Shown here: one piece after another, positions 22,956 to 34,111 of the stretch
Numbering within the stretch: the stretch's first letter is position 1
How the letters are laid out: the number at the start of each line of letters is the position of its first letter
Origin: Nectonema munidae
Taxonomy: Eukaryota; Nematomorpha; Nectonematoida; Nectonematidae
DNA length: 64,000 bases
Reading direction: 5' to 3'
NCBI GenBank assembly: GCA_030549495.1
Contig: JAUIRK010001006.1
Location: 873,166 to 937,165 of the forward strand
The notes under the pieces: generated by a model
Database searches by the model: none
The model's input: the letters and a program-made list of their open reading frames with translations, nothing else
Told to the model about the DNA's origin: nothing
Translations under genes and position numbers: made by a program

Positions 22956-24490
22956 ATTAGTCATCATAGTTGTGTGCAACTCACAGAGTAACAGAGGGCG
23001 AAAGCATTCTATGCTTATTCATAGAATTTTCAGTAGAAATTCTATTACTCTGTCTCCTTGTTTTTGTATTCCGCTTTCTCTGCTAAAACTCAATCATTCA
23101 AGCTCTCTTCTTTCACTCAAGCTCTCTTCTCTTCTTAAAGCTCTCCTATCTCATTCAGCTCTCTTCTCTCTAATTTGTATTTATAGTTAAATTAAAAATA
23201 ATTTTATTTTATCCCATTAGAAACTAGTTTTTAGTGTAATATAAGTTGAAAATTTTCAGAACCTTTTTTCATGATACCAAAGTTCAGCTATTCAAATTAA
23301 TCACAGATTTTTGGTAAAAAATTTAGTTCCATCAATACACCAAACATTTTGCAAAAATGAAAATTTGTTTGTTTTTAAATGACAGAAAAATAGTTTTCAA
23401 CCGTTACAATTTTATATCAATGAATATTATCAGACTCGCGTTAAAAAAGTTTTTCAACAAAGGTCACTTTTAATCTTTATCAGTACGTTTGTTACATTTT
23501 GTAACATTTGAAAACAATTTTTTTCAATAGCTATTTAGTAATGAATATTTTGACTAGCATTCAGTTTAAAAGCAAAAATACTTTATTTGTTTAATATTTG
23601 AGAAGAGATATTTTTATAATATTCGATTGTTAAGATTTGTAAGTAACTTTTTTGAGTAATTAAATTTTTTTTTAAAGAAAATTTGTTGATTATTATAATA
23701 AAAATATAATATCGAAACAAAATGTTTCAGTTGTTAAAAATATATTTGATCTATACTATTTATGACAACTGTCAGAATTTTATTTGTAGACAGAAATAGT
23801 GAAAAAAGGCAAGGATTTTCTTGTTCTCGTATACTATGATTTTTGATTTTGTGTTTTTAGACTTAAATAATTTTATAAAAAGTGATTAAACTACCGTTTT
23901 TTGTATACTATGATTCCTTACAAAATGTAAAAAATACAAGTGCTACCAAATCACCCTATGAGGTTTAGCTACTTCAACGTTGGCTTTTGCTGCTTATAAA
24001 AACTTGAAAATATCAAATAAAGTGCCGATAAACTATCTCATTTTTTATGCCTCCTAATATTTTGAAATTATTCTGAGAACAGACAGTTTCATTTTAAAAT
24101 AGTGAAAATTGCTTTATTAGTTTATTTTGTCTCCTTTCTCTCTTATGTTAATTATGTAGCAAATTTTTCCATTTTGAGTAAAAGGTATAAAGGTAACGTG
24201 GGTGTGTTTTAATTGAGAATACACTGATGTACCGCTTATGTCAAACAAAAAAAGTGATATAGATGAGAAATCGAACCCAGAGGCTTCCGTGCTGAGTCCA
24301 TCATCTCAACCAACCTGCCATCCCACCCATAGACTGTAGTGGATACTTGAAATTAGTTTTCAAAAACCTTAAGTTATGCTGTAAATTTTTTAGCTTTTGT
24401 TGAAGCTCTATAACTGTTTCTGATAGGTTTTTTTCCTTAAAAGTTTTTTAAAGGCAAATCATTGCAAAAAGTTGTTATTTAAAAAAAAAC
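22956..24490 (+). repeat. Composite repeat, old copy lacking the MITEs
   Basis: It matches the backbone of the array unit: CT-rich head, AACATTTGAAAA word, TATCGAAACAAAATGTTTCAG, GACAACTGTCA, AACGTTGGCTTTTGCTGC and a family A SINE. It has no insertion at the site of the 4992-5189 MITE (23165-23175), nor the GGACATTTCGCCCC element. It is therefore the best empty-site reference in the window. Confidence 0.65.
24180..24335 (-). mobile_element. tRNA-derived SINE, family A
   Basis: The minus strand shows GGCAGGTTGGTTGAGATGA as A-box region and GGGTTCGATTTC as B box, then the CATAAGCGGTACATCAGTG body. It sits at the same relative position as in the other composite repeat copies. Confidence 0.6.
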
Positions 24491-25376
24491 AAATGATTTC
24501 AAGTTAACCAATCGTTTTTGGATTTTCGTGCCCCTGTCATGAATCATACATACTTTTCATACATTTTCAGTCTTTTTTATTCCACCTTACCATGTTTTTA
24601 TCAATCCCTTAACATTTTGAAACAGTTCTTGGTAAGATTTTTAATTCTTCCTTAAATTTGATATAAAAAAAAAGATCTTTTGTATTGCGAGCTTTATTTT
24701 GTATTAAGCCAAATACCATTAAAATTTTCAACATATTTTTTGTAAGTCCTATTTTTGGAATTTTTGATGTAGCAAATAATTATGCGCAATCTTTAAATTT
24801 CTCATATTCTACGGGATTACGTCAAGAATTTTATGTTTAATTAAGATATTAAAAGACATAACATTACATTTCTTTATAATATAAAAAAATTGTACAAACT
24901 GGACACTGTTTTGCTGACTAGTTTCGGAGTATAAACTCCTTTTTCAAAGCAAATATATAAATGATAAAAATAACCATCACGTTGCCTCTTTATCAGTGGT
25001 ATTAGTGCTGAGCATAACTCACGGCTTCAGGATACATATCCAAACATTAACGGAGACTCATCCTATTTCGTCCCAAAACGAGTATTCCCTATTGCATGCA
25101 TTGATCTGCGCTTCCAAAGTCGGATCTAACAAGGACTAGTAAAAGCCCAAGCTAAATTCGAAAAGGTACAATGCTTTCATCGAGTAATTTTTACGTCCTT
25201 TCGAAATATGCTAGGAAGGGAAGATGTGCGTATTGAAATAAATTAAAATATTCGCTTTAAAGCTTTCGCGATCACAAGTTAATAAATAAGAAGTCTGAAT
25301 TAGCAAAATAATGTTTTCGTGAATAAGAGACAAGTTTTAAATAGGGAGTTATAAGCAGTGTGCTAGAGACAGGTGT
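24491..25376. other. Intron 2, AT-rich stretch
   Basis: I see no coding remnant, SINE or clear terminal repeat. The CTGACTAGTTTCGGAGTATA segment near 24920 is less AT-rich than its surroundings but I cannot assign it. Confidence 0.35.
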
Positions 25377-25377
25377 G

Positions 25378-26813
25378 AAGTTCGGCTTATAAGACCCCTC
25401 GGCGTATAAGACCCCCCTAAATAACATAAAGTAAAAAATTTAATTATACTTATTTTCGGCGTATAAGACCCTGTAACAAAAATTAAAAAAAACGTATCTA
25501 CTAATATCTTTTTAATTTACAAAAAATTGCCTATATTTAAGAAAATATATCGAAAAATTAACTCGAAACAAAACATTTTAAAAACAAAATTTATTAATTT
25601 AAAAAACACCACTCAGCAAAGACTATCTTCTGAATCTGTTTTGTTTGATCAATCAATTCTTCAACTTCAGTTAAGAAATCGTCATATGGATCTTCACCAT
25701 CAACACTCTTATCTAAGTTTCGCGGTCTTCATTTTCCCAAATGATTATATCTTCAGTGCCATCCATTGCATTAGAAATACAACATTTTTTAAAAGAATAT
25801 TCAACAATTGAAGGCTATTCCATGCTTTGTCAACAAATTCACAAAAAGTGAAGGAGGACGCATATTTCTATTTTTTTGTGGGAAACATAATTTTTTGGCA
25901 TCAATTTTCGCTTAAGAATAACCATGGGTTTTAGCTTAGTTCCATCTGCTAAACAAGCTAAAACCACAGTAAAACATGTTTTTTTCGTGACCTGTCGTTT
26001 TTAAAATAGTTTTTTCCTTTTTAAAGAAACAGTTCGATTTCCAACCATATCAAAATAGATCGGTGTTTCGTCCATATTTCCAAATATTGAAAGTGGATAG
26101 TTATATTCTTTGCGTTTATTTATTATAAATTTTTGAAAGTTTAAAACTTTATTTTGACTTCTAATTACAAAGCCATTTTTTCTCTTCATAAATCTATAGC
26201 ACCATGATTTGGTAGCTTTAAAATTTTTTTCTGTCTTGATTTAATTTTGCCCATGAAGAGCAAAAATGTGAATTTGATTTTGGGTTACTACATAACCATT
26301 TTTTCTCTTTAATCATATTCGAAACATTTTCTTCCAAGATGTGCAAATGCGCTTTTCCACTTCTCATTGCGCATTTTCTACGAGGTAATTTCTTTAAAAT
26401 ATTTTCTTTACTTTTCCAATCTCTTCCCATTTTAGTAGTAATATTGAATTTTCTTGCCGTAGCATGAATGGAGTTTTCGATAGAAAATTCAATCACTTTA
26501 AGTTTATAACCTGTTTCATAAGATCTTCTTTGAGAGAAAACCATTTAAATAAAATATTGCTTAAGCTTGACTAAATAAACTAGGATAAAAAAATTATGAA
26601 AAAAAATTATGTAAAATATTTTATATACAAAAAATATTACAAAAGTTTCTAAAAAAAATTTTATTAATAAAAATATTAAGGATAATTTCAAACCGTACTA
26701 ATTAAAAAAATTTTTTTTTATAATTTTTTAAACTAAGACTTTGGCGTATAAGACCCTCTCTTAATTTTAAGACTGATATTTAGCTATGAAAAGGGGTCTT
26801 ATAAGCCGAACTT
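25378..26813 (-). mobile_element. pogo/Tigger-like transposon, internally deleted
   Basis: The inverted ends are AAGTTCGGCTTATAAGACCCC. A second word, GGCGTATAAGACCC, lies just inside each end, a subterminal repeat. TA follows the right end; the left has TG, a likely decayed TA duplication. The minus strand encodes a pogo-type helix-turn-helix start (YKLKVIEFSIENSIHATARKF, cut here by a short frame), then FGNMDETPIYFDM with the first catalytic Asp. Further on are ACLADGTKLKPMVI, and at the tail FKKCCISNAMDGTED. The segment with the second and third Asp is missing. Same orientation as the host gene, in intron 2. Confidence 0.7.
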
Positions 26814-26854
26814 TACGGTAGACAAAAAAAGGTTCATCCTTCTATTGAAATTAC

Positions 26855-27133
26855 CTGCAGCAAATGAGTCTTCAGGGGTAGGAGATATAGCGTGAGCATC
26901 CCAAGATGAGTCTTGTTTAACTGGCGAAATTCCCCAATTGTTAGGAGTGTTGATAGCTGCAACCATCAGTGAAGGAGAATCAACAGCTTGTGGAGAACTA
27001 TCATCAGTAGGCAGCGAAACAGGATTTAAGGAATCAACATCAGATTGCTTATTAGATATAGAGAGGTTGAGAGATGAGTCAATAGGATTTAGCATAGAAG
27101 TAACAGGCCAAGAAGTATCACATGACGGTAGTA
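26855..27133 (-). CDS. GW182/TNRC6-like gene, exon 2
   Basis: The acceptor TTTAAAAAG|TACTACC and a strong donor CTGCAG|GTAATT bound 279 nt. It takes 2 bases at its start and leaves 1 at its end, matching the phase-1 donor of exon 1. The peptide contains CDTSWPVTSMLNPIDSS, then NTPNNWGISPVKQDSSWDAH followed by SPTPEDSFAAG. I recall WGxxPxVxQxTxW followed by SPxxE and GTxxW in the N-terminal region of vertebrate TNRC6 proteins, so this is the most informative exon for the family assignment. The Tigger element ends about 40 bp beyond its donor. Confidence 0.65.
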
Positions 27134-27459
27134 CTTTTTAAAATAAATAAAAATTATAACTTTATAATAACTTTGTTCGTTTTTAACCTTATTATTTCTG
27201 AGGTGGGGAGGAGGGGGGGGGCAATCTCCCCACCTAAGAACTAATAAATTAATTGTACAAAATTGGCTGAATCATATCTCTTCAAATTTCGTGACTTTTC
27301 CTAAAATCGCTAGCTGCTTCTTTTGATACCATTTCCATGGTAGTTGAATGACTCTTTCTTGTCCAAAACTGTCAATCAAAATCAAAAATTTTGACATTAT
27401 CTGCAGTTAACCTTATAACTTAGGATCTATATTATATACTACCTTGAAAATGTATAAAT

Positions 27460-28215
27460 ATGTTTTATACTAAATAGAGTGTTCTGGTTTCATTACTGGA
27501 CTTATTTTTCACATTTAGGATTTGAAAATACTTATAAGTGTAAATCATATTTGCCGTGAACTTTTAAAAATTGTCTCTAGTTACATTTCTCGGCTCAGTT
27601 TTTACTTTTTGAAAATAATAAAATATGCGGTTTAAATTTGAAAACTTTTTTCAAACATATCTCAAATTTTATTCTAAAATCAAATTTTTAATATATTTTT
27701 TATACCAAATCAATCATGCTATGAGATATATTTATGGACTCAATTTTTGCAGTTAGGACTTGAAAATACCTATAAATATCAATCAAATTTGCGTTTAGTT
27801 CTAAAATTTGTTTCCAAAAATATTGATTCAAATATATGTTTTTATAGAAAATAGATCATGATGGTTTGATTTCTGGACGTAGTTTTCGCATTTAGAATTT
27901 TTACTGCCAGTGTTAATCAAAGTTGCGGTTATGTCTGAAAACTATATCCAAAAATATTCGCTCTAATTTTACAGGAAATATATGTTTCTATACCAATTCA
28001 GACATGATAGTTTAATTTTTAAAATCAGTTTTTGAATTTAAAGGTTTTAAATGTCAGAAAGTGTCAATCAAATTTTTGGTTTACATCTAATGTCTACAGA
28101 AATATTTTTGAAATTTAAATAAAATATCTGTTTTTATGCCAAATGGAAGATGCTGGTTTAATTTTTGAACTGAGGTTTGGCATTTATGGTTTAAAATATC
28201 TGAAAGCTTCAATCA
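27460..28215. repeat. Degenerate tandem repeat of about 146 bp in intron 1
   Basis: The word TGTTTTTATACCAAAT with following ATCATGATGGTTTAATTT and TTTTGCATTTAGGATTTGAA recurs at about 27697, 27838, 27984 and 28130, with a first diverged copy at about 27464. Spacing is 141-146 bp in the last three intervals. Units are strongly diverged, so the array is old. It ends against the FLYWCH remnant. Confidence 0.6.
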
Positions 28216-28760
28216 AAATTGTGCCACTACAATAATAATGGCATTTGTTTTCTAACAGATCTAAGCTTTTTGAAGTTACAAAAACCATAATCTCAAGACT
28301 ATGATCTTCATAAGCTAGAAATTGTTCTCCTCTTATAGTTAATTTACGTGATTCTGTCAATATCACCTGTTGGAGCACTTCTGTACCTACGCATCATCCG
28401 GGCTAATGTTTCTTTTTTGGGTAGAGATCGAGCAGCATCAAGAGGAAAATTTATGATGAAGTTTTGAATAACAGAAGTACATTCTTCTCTTTCTCTTCCC
28501 CTTCTTTTGATTGACTGAATTGTTTTAATTCCACAAAGTTGTGCAGGACATGGGGGATGTCTATGTTCTGATGGTTGTTGTTCAATTATGTCATTCTTGG
28601 TCTAAAGAAGCGTTGCACTCTTTCCTCTTTTGACATCTCCAAATTTCCAATTCTTCATTTTTTCTATTTATCACGTATACATACCCTTTGTACAAAAGTT
28701 TTCTTCCTCCTTTTTCTGTAGGCACAAACTCAATTTGAAAATAAAGTGAGGTCAAAAGAG
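28184..28760 (-). pseudogene. FLYWCH finger / Mutator-like transposase remnant
   Basis: The minus strand reads FVPTEKGGRKLLYKGYVYVI, then EIWRCQKRKECNASL, then SEHRHPPCP, the layout of a FLYWCH zinc finger (W-C-C-HxH). Next come FPLDAARSLPKKETLAR, ESRKLTIRGEQFLAYED and DLLENKCHYYCSGTI. FLYWCH proteins fused to MULE transposases continue this way (TxRGExFL, then a WxxDGTF-like catalytic start), here with the catalytic motif decayed or lost. It stops near 28184. At least two frame changes. In intron 1, same strand as the host gene. Confidence 0.6.
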
Positions 28761-29309
28761 AATAAAAACTAAATACAAAAAATAAATTTGGCAAAGAAAA
28801 AAATAGTTTGGTAAAGAAATAAATCTAGATATATATATAGCAAAGTTGTTTTTTTGAAAAGAATTTGAACTTTATACGGCATCAGTTGATCTTTTTTGAA
28901 GCCTTTCTTGAGTATATCACGAACATCAGTGCCGTTCAGTTTATTCATCGTTTTTTGTGATGGAATATTTTTGATGCAAAAAATATCAGTGAAATATTCT
29001 TATATTTGTAATTAATAAAATGAATTTTGAATCTTTCTAAAATAAATTTCTAAAAATTTAGAAAAATTAACGAACCAAGAGAGTTTCGTTGTAGATGAAT
29101 TTTTGTTGTTTAGAACTTTGTTGTAACGGAATTTCAATGAATACGGGATTATAGTGCGTTTGATACATTAAAAATTCTTTATAGGGAAGATTAGACATAA
29201 ATAACTCAAGCAGAATCAATTCTTGTGAAAAGGTATACACAATTCGTAGATTTGAAACATAATGTTTAATGTTTTTTTATCACATGTCTTCGTTCTCAAA
29301 ATTAGGTAG
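28761..29309. other. Intron 1, AT-rich stretch
   Basis: No supported feature; short frames only. Confidence 0.35.
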
Positions 29310-29405
29310 GGGAAAATATAAGTAGGCAAAATGTTCGTTAGGCCTAATGTCTCTAGGCAAAATGTCCGTTAGGTCTAATGTCCGTAGGCAAATTGTCCTA
29401 GTAGC
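29310..29405. repeat. Minisatellite of GGCAAAATGTCCGTTAGGCCTAATGTC type
   Basis: About three degenerate units alternate AGGCAAAATGTCCGTT with AGGCCTAATGTC. It resembles in style, but not in exact sequence, the GGACATTTCGCCCC termini elsewhere in the window and may be one end of a related element. Confidence 0.5.
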
Positions 29406-29504
29406 GTTGTAAAGATAAATAAATTCTAGAAAAATCATTTAATTAATTGGGTCGTTGATAAAATAAGGATCAAGAGATTTGAAAGTCACTGATCTAAAGG
29501 TGTC

Positions 29505-29612
29505 TGGTCAAAACGGCTGAAAACCAAAACGGCCCAAACCAAAATAGGCCGAAACCAAAACAGCCGAAAACCAAAACGGCTAAAAACCAAAACGGCCGAA
29601 AACCAAAACTTT
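29505..29612. repeat. Minisatellite of AAAACGGCCGAAAACC units
   Basis: About seven units of roughly 16 bp (GGCCGAAAACCAAAAC) follow each other, some with GGCTG or GGCCC variants. No coding role is visible. Confidence 0.6.
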
Positions 29613-31330
29613 AAGTTACCTTCTTCAGTGTGACAAAGTAATATATTTTAGGCATTTTTATTTTGTTACGTATTTCAAGATATTTCTTTTAGCAGACAAA
29701 TCAAAACAAAATAATTGAAAGTGGGTTGTAATAACAACGAAGAGATAAAAAAGAAAATCAAAATTTTGAAAGCTTAAACTAAAAAATCTTGATCAGCTGA
29801 AGCAGAAAGATGGGGTATAGGAAAAAGTGTAGAGTGAGTTACGTGGTATGTGCATAAGTTTCAAATCAAATATTCCAAACTAAAAAGAAGTTTATGTATG
29901 TATTTTTTACACACAGGAGGTGGCGCTATATTCAGATTAACATGAACATGTTATATATATTGTAAAGAGGAAAAAGAAGGAAAATTGAAAGGTCTTGACT
30001 TAAGTTAAAAGGATTAAAATACTTGCAAACTTATTTGTTAAAAAATAAGTCAAAACTGATTTTGAGTTAAAATATTTCAAATTTTGTTATTGGCCATTTT
30101 GACTAGGAATCGATCTAAATACATTACGCTTAAATAAAACAAAATCCAATGAAAAATAAATAGGTTACAAATCAAAAAACTAAGATTTACGTTGACATGA
30201 AAAAATAAAATATAAAGGAGATTCGTTTGAATAAGACTAGGACGATATTAACAATTAGACGATACTACGATTGGTAAAATTATAAAAAAAAATAATTCTT
30301 AACATTGAAGGTAATTCTATAAATATATCTATATATTATGTATAGACAAATACACATAAAAGTTGGGTTGTAGAGCTCTAGCCCCTCCTAAAATTTTCAA
30401 ATTAATATTTAGAAAACTTTTACATAAAATAACACTAATCTTAACACATCTATCGCCTTTTCTAGGATGACGGATGAAAAAAATATTAATCTATATAAAG
30501 TAGGATATAGAGATTTTGGAAATTTCTTAATGTTAGTTATTATTTAAATGTCATATACAAAAAGAACAATCGTATTCATCCATGCGGGTTAGATATTATT
30601 TGTGAACAAATATTTAAAAAAAACATATCTTGATATATTGCGTGTCATTTTAACATATAGGTCATAAAACTTACAAGCAATTCCATTTGATGGAACGATA
30701 GGAAATCAAATCACTTAATACCAACAACTGTGTTGAGAATAAAAAAATACAGAAAGATTTTGGATTAGTTTACATCAATAACTTTCTCTAAATGATAGAC
30801 GTCATCTAATCACTATATATATTCTGAAAACAAATATGGAAATATTTTCTTCCTTTGTCCCTAAATTTTCTTACTTCTTTTTGCAAGATTATCCTTCACT
30901 TTGAACGTTTTTTAGCAGGAAATTTTTTAATTCCATTTACTCTCAAAATTTTCTATCAATGCATCATTTTTGTTATATAAAAATTTGTCTTATGCAATTT
31001 TTTAAATAATAGATAGTCAATATCTGTAATGGTCAAAATTACTGGAGATGGGCCAGAAGTTCGCAAAGGATAAAAAAAATCGTCATAAAAGAGTGTTTTG
31101 TTTGTATACGTGAACCAACCTGTGGTACGGGAAAGACTTCCAAGTTTTTCAAAAATTCAAAAAAAGTACTTGTTTTCACAGAAATTCCCACAGCGAGAAA
31201 TGTAGTGTAATGTGAATTTGGATAAAGTTCATTTTCTTTAGTTCCGCAACTGTAATACATGTAAATATGTGCATAATGTAGCGTGCACACACATTCTGTT
31301 GACTTAGTAGTAGATTATTATAGCGTCAAA
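29613..31330. other. Intron 1, AT-rich stretch
   Basis: Nothing that I can assign. A minus frame near 31039-31290 lacks recognisable motifs. Confidence 0.35.
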
Positions 31331-31335
31331 TCAAG

Positions 31336-33144
31336 ATGCCCAAACGACAGTATAGCGATCAATATATTAATTTTGGCTCTATGAATTGAAGAATAGGGAA
31401 GAATCTGTGCCACGGTGTGTGGTGTGTATGAAGACATTATCAAATGCATCAATGAAGCCTTTTACAACGCCATTTCCAAACTAATCAACCAGACTAGAAA
31501 GACCAAGCGACTTGAGAAAAACGACTAGACAAAATGGGGAAGTAATATGAGCAGTCGGTTGGTATTGTGACAGCCTCCTGTCAAATTGCACTTTTTGTGG
31601 CGAAGAAATAAAAGCCTTCCACAACAAATGGTGAAGCATGGCATCGTTGATGAAGCAGTGTCAAATAAAACGATACAGAGGTGCATTACAGAAATGTCTA
31701 CTGTTATTAATGAACCAGTCATTACGGAAGTACAGGGCTCAAAATATGGATTTGCAATACAACTGGGCGAATCAACGGACGTGTCAAACTGCGCACAGCT
31801 TCTGGTATATGTGCGTTATGCTACTAAGGATGCAAACCAATGAAATGACAAATACACAAAGGGAGAAGACGTGTTCGAGCTTATGAAAATTTTTTCAAAG
31901 AAAATGGTCTCCTGTTATGCTTGGGAGAAAATCTGGGTTCAAAGCTCGGGTGTAAGCAGTATCTCCATCTGTCACTTCTGTTCACTGTTTCATACACCGA
32001 TTTGCTCTCTCTAATAAAGTTATACCTCCCGATATGAAGACAAGCCTGAAACTGGTGGTTAAAATGGTAAACTACATTATGACATCTGCCCTAAATAGTC
32101 GTTTTTCAAGGTCATTTGTGAGGATATCGGATCAGAATACACATCATTGCTTTTCATACGGAAGTAAGATGTCTGTCTCGAGGGAATACCACTATGCTCC
32201 TTTTTGTGCTGAAAAAGGAGATGCTTCAGTTTTTCCAAACAGATCACGAAGTTCAGAAGATTCTTGAAGATGGAAACTTCATTCTTTACCTTGTCTACCT
32301 GTCAGATATTTTTGGAGTCATGTATCATTTCAATTGTTCTCAGGGCGCTGAAATAACATCATTATTTTCCCAATCAAATTGACTACATTTACTCGATTTG
32401 TGGATTGAGAACAGACCGTTTGGAATGTATGAGAATGTGACGTCACTTAGGGAGGGGGAGCCTAGTATTGCATTTGGTCAAGAGATCACCAAAGATCTCC
32501 TGTCGAAAGATGAAATCAGACAGTACTTCTTCAATGATCGTGATGCACAAACATGCACTTACACTCGGAATCCATTCACTACTATACACTGGTGAACAAG
32601 AAGAACTCAGCGATTTGCAGTGCGACGAAGGTGAAAATCATAAATTGGCCAACTTCTGGTTAAATGTAAGTCCCTCCTATCCGTCACTAGTGAAAAGCAA
32701 TTCATCAGCTTCTCATATTTCCAAGGACATGGGAATGCGAACAAAAGTTTTCTACCTTTCTTACAATCAAGTCGAAGACAAGAAATCGTTTCGTAAACCC
32801 AGAACACAATTTCCGATGTTGTGTGAGCATAATATCTCCACGGCTTGCAAAACTAACAGAATAAAAGCAACTCCAGCCATCGCATTGACTTACGAGTGAG
32901 TACTTATTGGTCAATAAGTTAAATATTTTGCTTGTTTATGGTTATGCAGATGTGCAAATAAATTAAGTTAAGTTTTGTATATTTTTAAATTGCGGATTCG
33001 TTTACTTGTATTATGTTATTGTGTCTGTTAACATTTTAGTATACTTCTTTTATGTTCAAAAACTAATCGTTAAAGTTAGGTGGTACGTACCTACAGCATA
33101 AGTCCATAAGTGGTACACAGCAGCAAAAAGGTTGGGAAACCCTG
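31336..33144 (+). mobile_element. ZBED-type hAT transposon, decayed, right end preserved
   Basis: The plus strand starts MPKRQYSDQYINFGS, then gives CVVCMKTLSNASMKP with QRHFQTN (BED-like finger). Then follow SNKTIQRCITEMSTVINE and AIQLGESTDVSNCAQL, matching the copy at 9690-10903 (SNNTIQRRI, QIDESTDISNHAQL). A C-terminal region with FWLNVSPSYPSL follows. Many frame changes and stops. The right terminus is the hAT-like CAGGGTTTCCCAACCTTTTT read on the minus strand, ending at 33144, with CGTTAGAA as candidate 8-bp target. I could not find the matching left end. It lies in intron 1, antisense to the gene and 145 bp from exon 1. Confidence 0.7.
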
Positions 33145-33288
33145 CGTTAGAATATGGTTACTTATTTTTTAAGACAGCGTCTAATTGAACAGGGGTAATG
33201 AAGAGAGTTTGGGAATGAGTGGGGATTGAAATATTAGTAAAAAAGAGTTGTTGGCATTCGCCGTTTGAAAATAATATAAAAATTTTAC

Positions 33289-34111
33289 TGGAATTATAGC
33301 TCGGCAAGGACAGAATTTCATCAGTAGCCCATTCAGGAATCGGTTCAGAAGTGTCCCAGCCATAACTGCTAGTATTGCCGACATTCATCGCATTTGCTTC
33401 CTCAGCAAAGGACTGGTTCAGCTGAGAATTAAAAAGTAGTTGATACTTTGAAGAGAGGTGTGATGGTGATGGGTTAAGATTGGAGCAAGTTGAGGAGGAG
33501 GACTTGAGAGCAAGGTCGATATCCAAATTTGGGGTATTTTGGCTGATGATCGATGACCAAAGGTGATAAGATGATGAGATTGCGGAATCGCTGCTCGCGT
33601 CCTTGATTGCGGAGAGTGGCGCGTTTTCACTCAACGGCTCCGCATTATTCTCCAACTTGCAACTTTCTTCAAGATCCTGAGTACGAGAATTAGAGGGCGA
33701 ATAAAGAACAGAGGATTGGTGTGGATAGTGGTAATATTGAGAGGTGGCGATCGGCGCTTTGCAAGAAGGGTTCAAGTTTGCATCATGGCTGATGGAATAG
33801 GCTGAAGGAAAGTTGTGGTAGAGGGAAATGGCGGCGGTAGCAGGATTCTTGCTCATTTTTGGACTTGGAAAGTATTGCGACTTGTCGCTAACGACACTCT
33901 TCACACAGTCACTATCCATCTGCTCCCCAAGCATCACGCTATTTTTCTTAGAAGTGCTGGTGTCATTGGGATTGCTTGTTGCATTGTTATAAGCAATATA
34001 GCTCGTAGTATTATTTTTATTATCACTAGTGTTAATTAAGTTAACAGAGTCAACGTTGGCATTGGTGATTGTACAAGACGAATAAAGGGGACAGGCATAG
34101 TATGTAGACAT
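33289..34111 (-). CDS. GW182/TNRC6-like gene, exon 1 with start codon
   Basis: The ATG at 34111 (context AAGCATGTC, A at -3) opens MSTYYACPLYSS. An in-frame stop lies about 16 codons upstream, so this is the first possible start unless an unseen exon splices in. The coding part gives 274 codons plus one base, ending at TTCCA|GTAAAA. The frame stays open about 43 codons past this donor, but phase matching with exon 2 and loss of the disordered composition favour splicing. The peptide is Ser/Asn-rich with no fold visible and has SSYHLWSSI and SSYGWDTSEPIPEWATDE. Tryptophans set in Ser/Gly/Glu surroundings resemble Argonaute-hook motifs. An upstream promoter or 5'-UTR exon is not recognised. Confidence 0.65.

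Noticed and set aside
31039-31290. 83-codon minus frame just left of the hAT in intron 1
   Set aside because: No recognisable motif and no phase-compatible splice borders were found; not supported as an exon.
33815-34039. Plus-strand 74-codon frame over exon 1
   Set aside because: Antisense shadow of the 823-nt exon.
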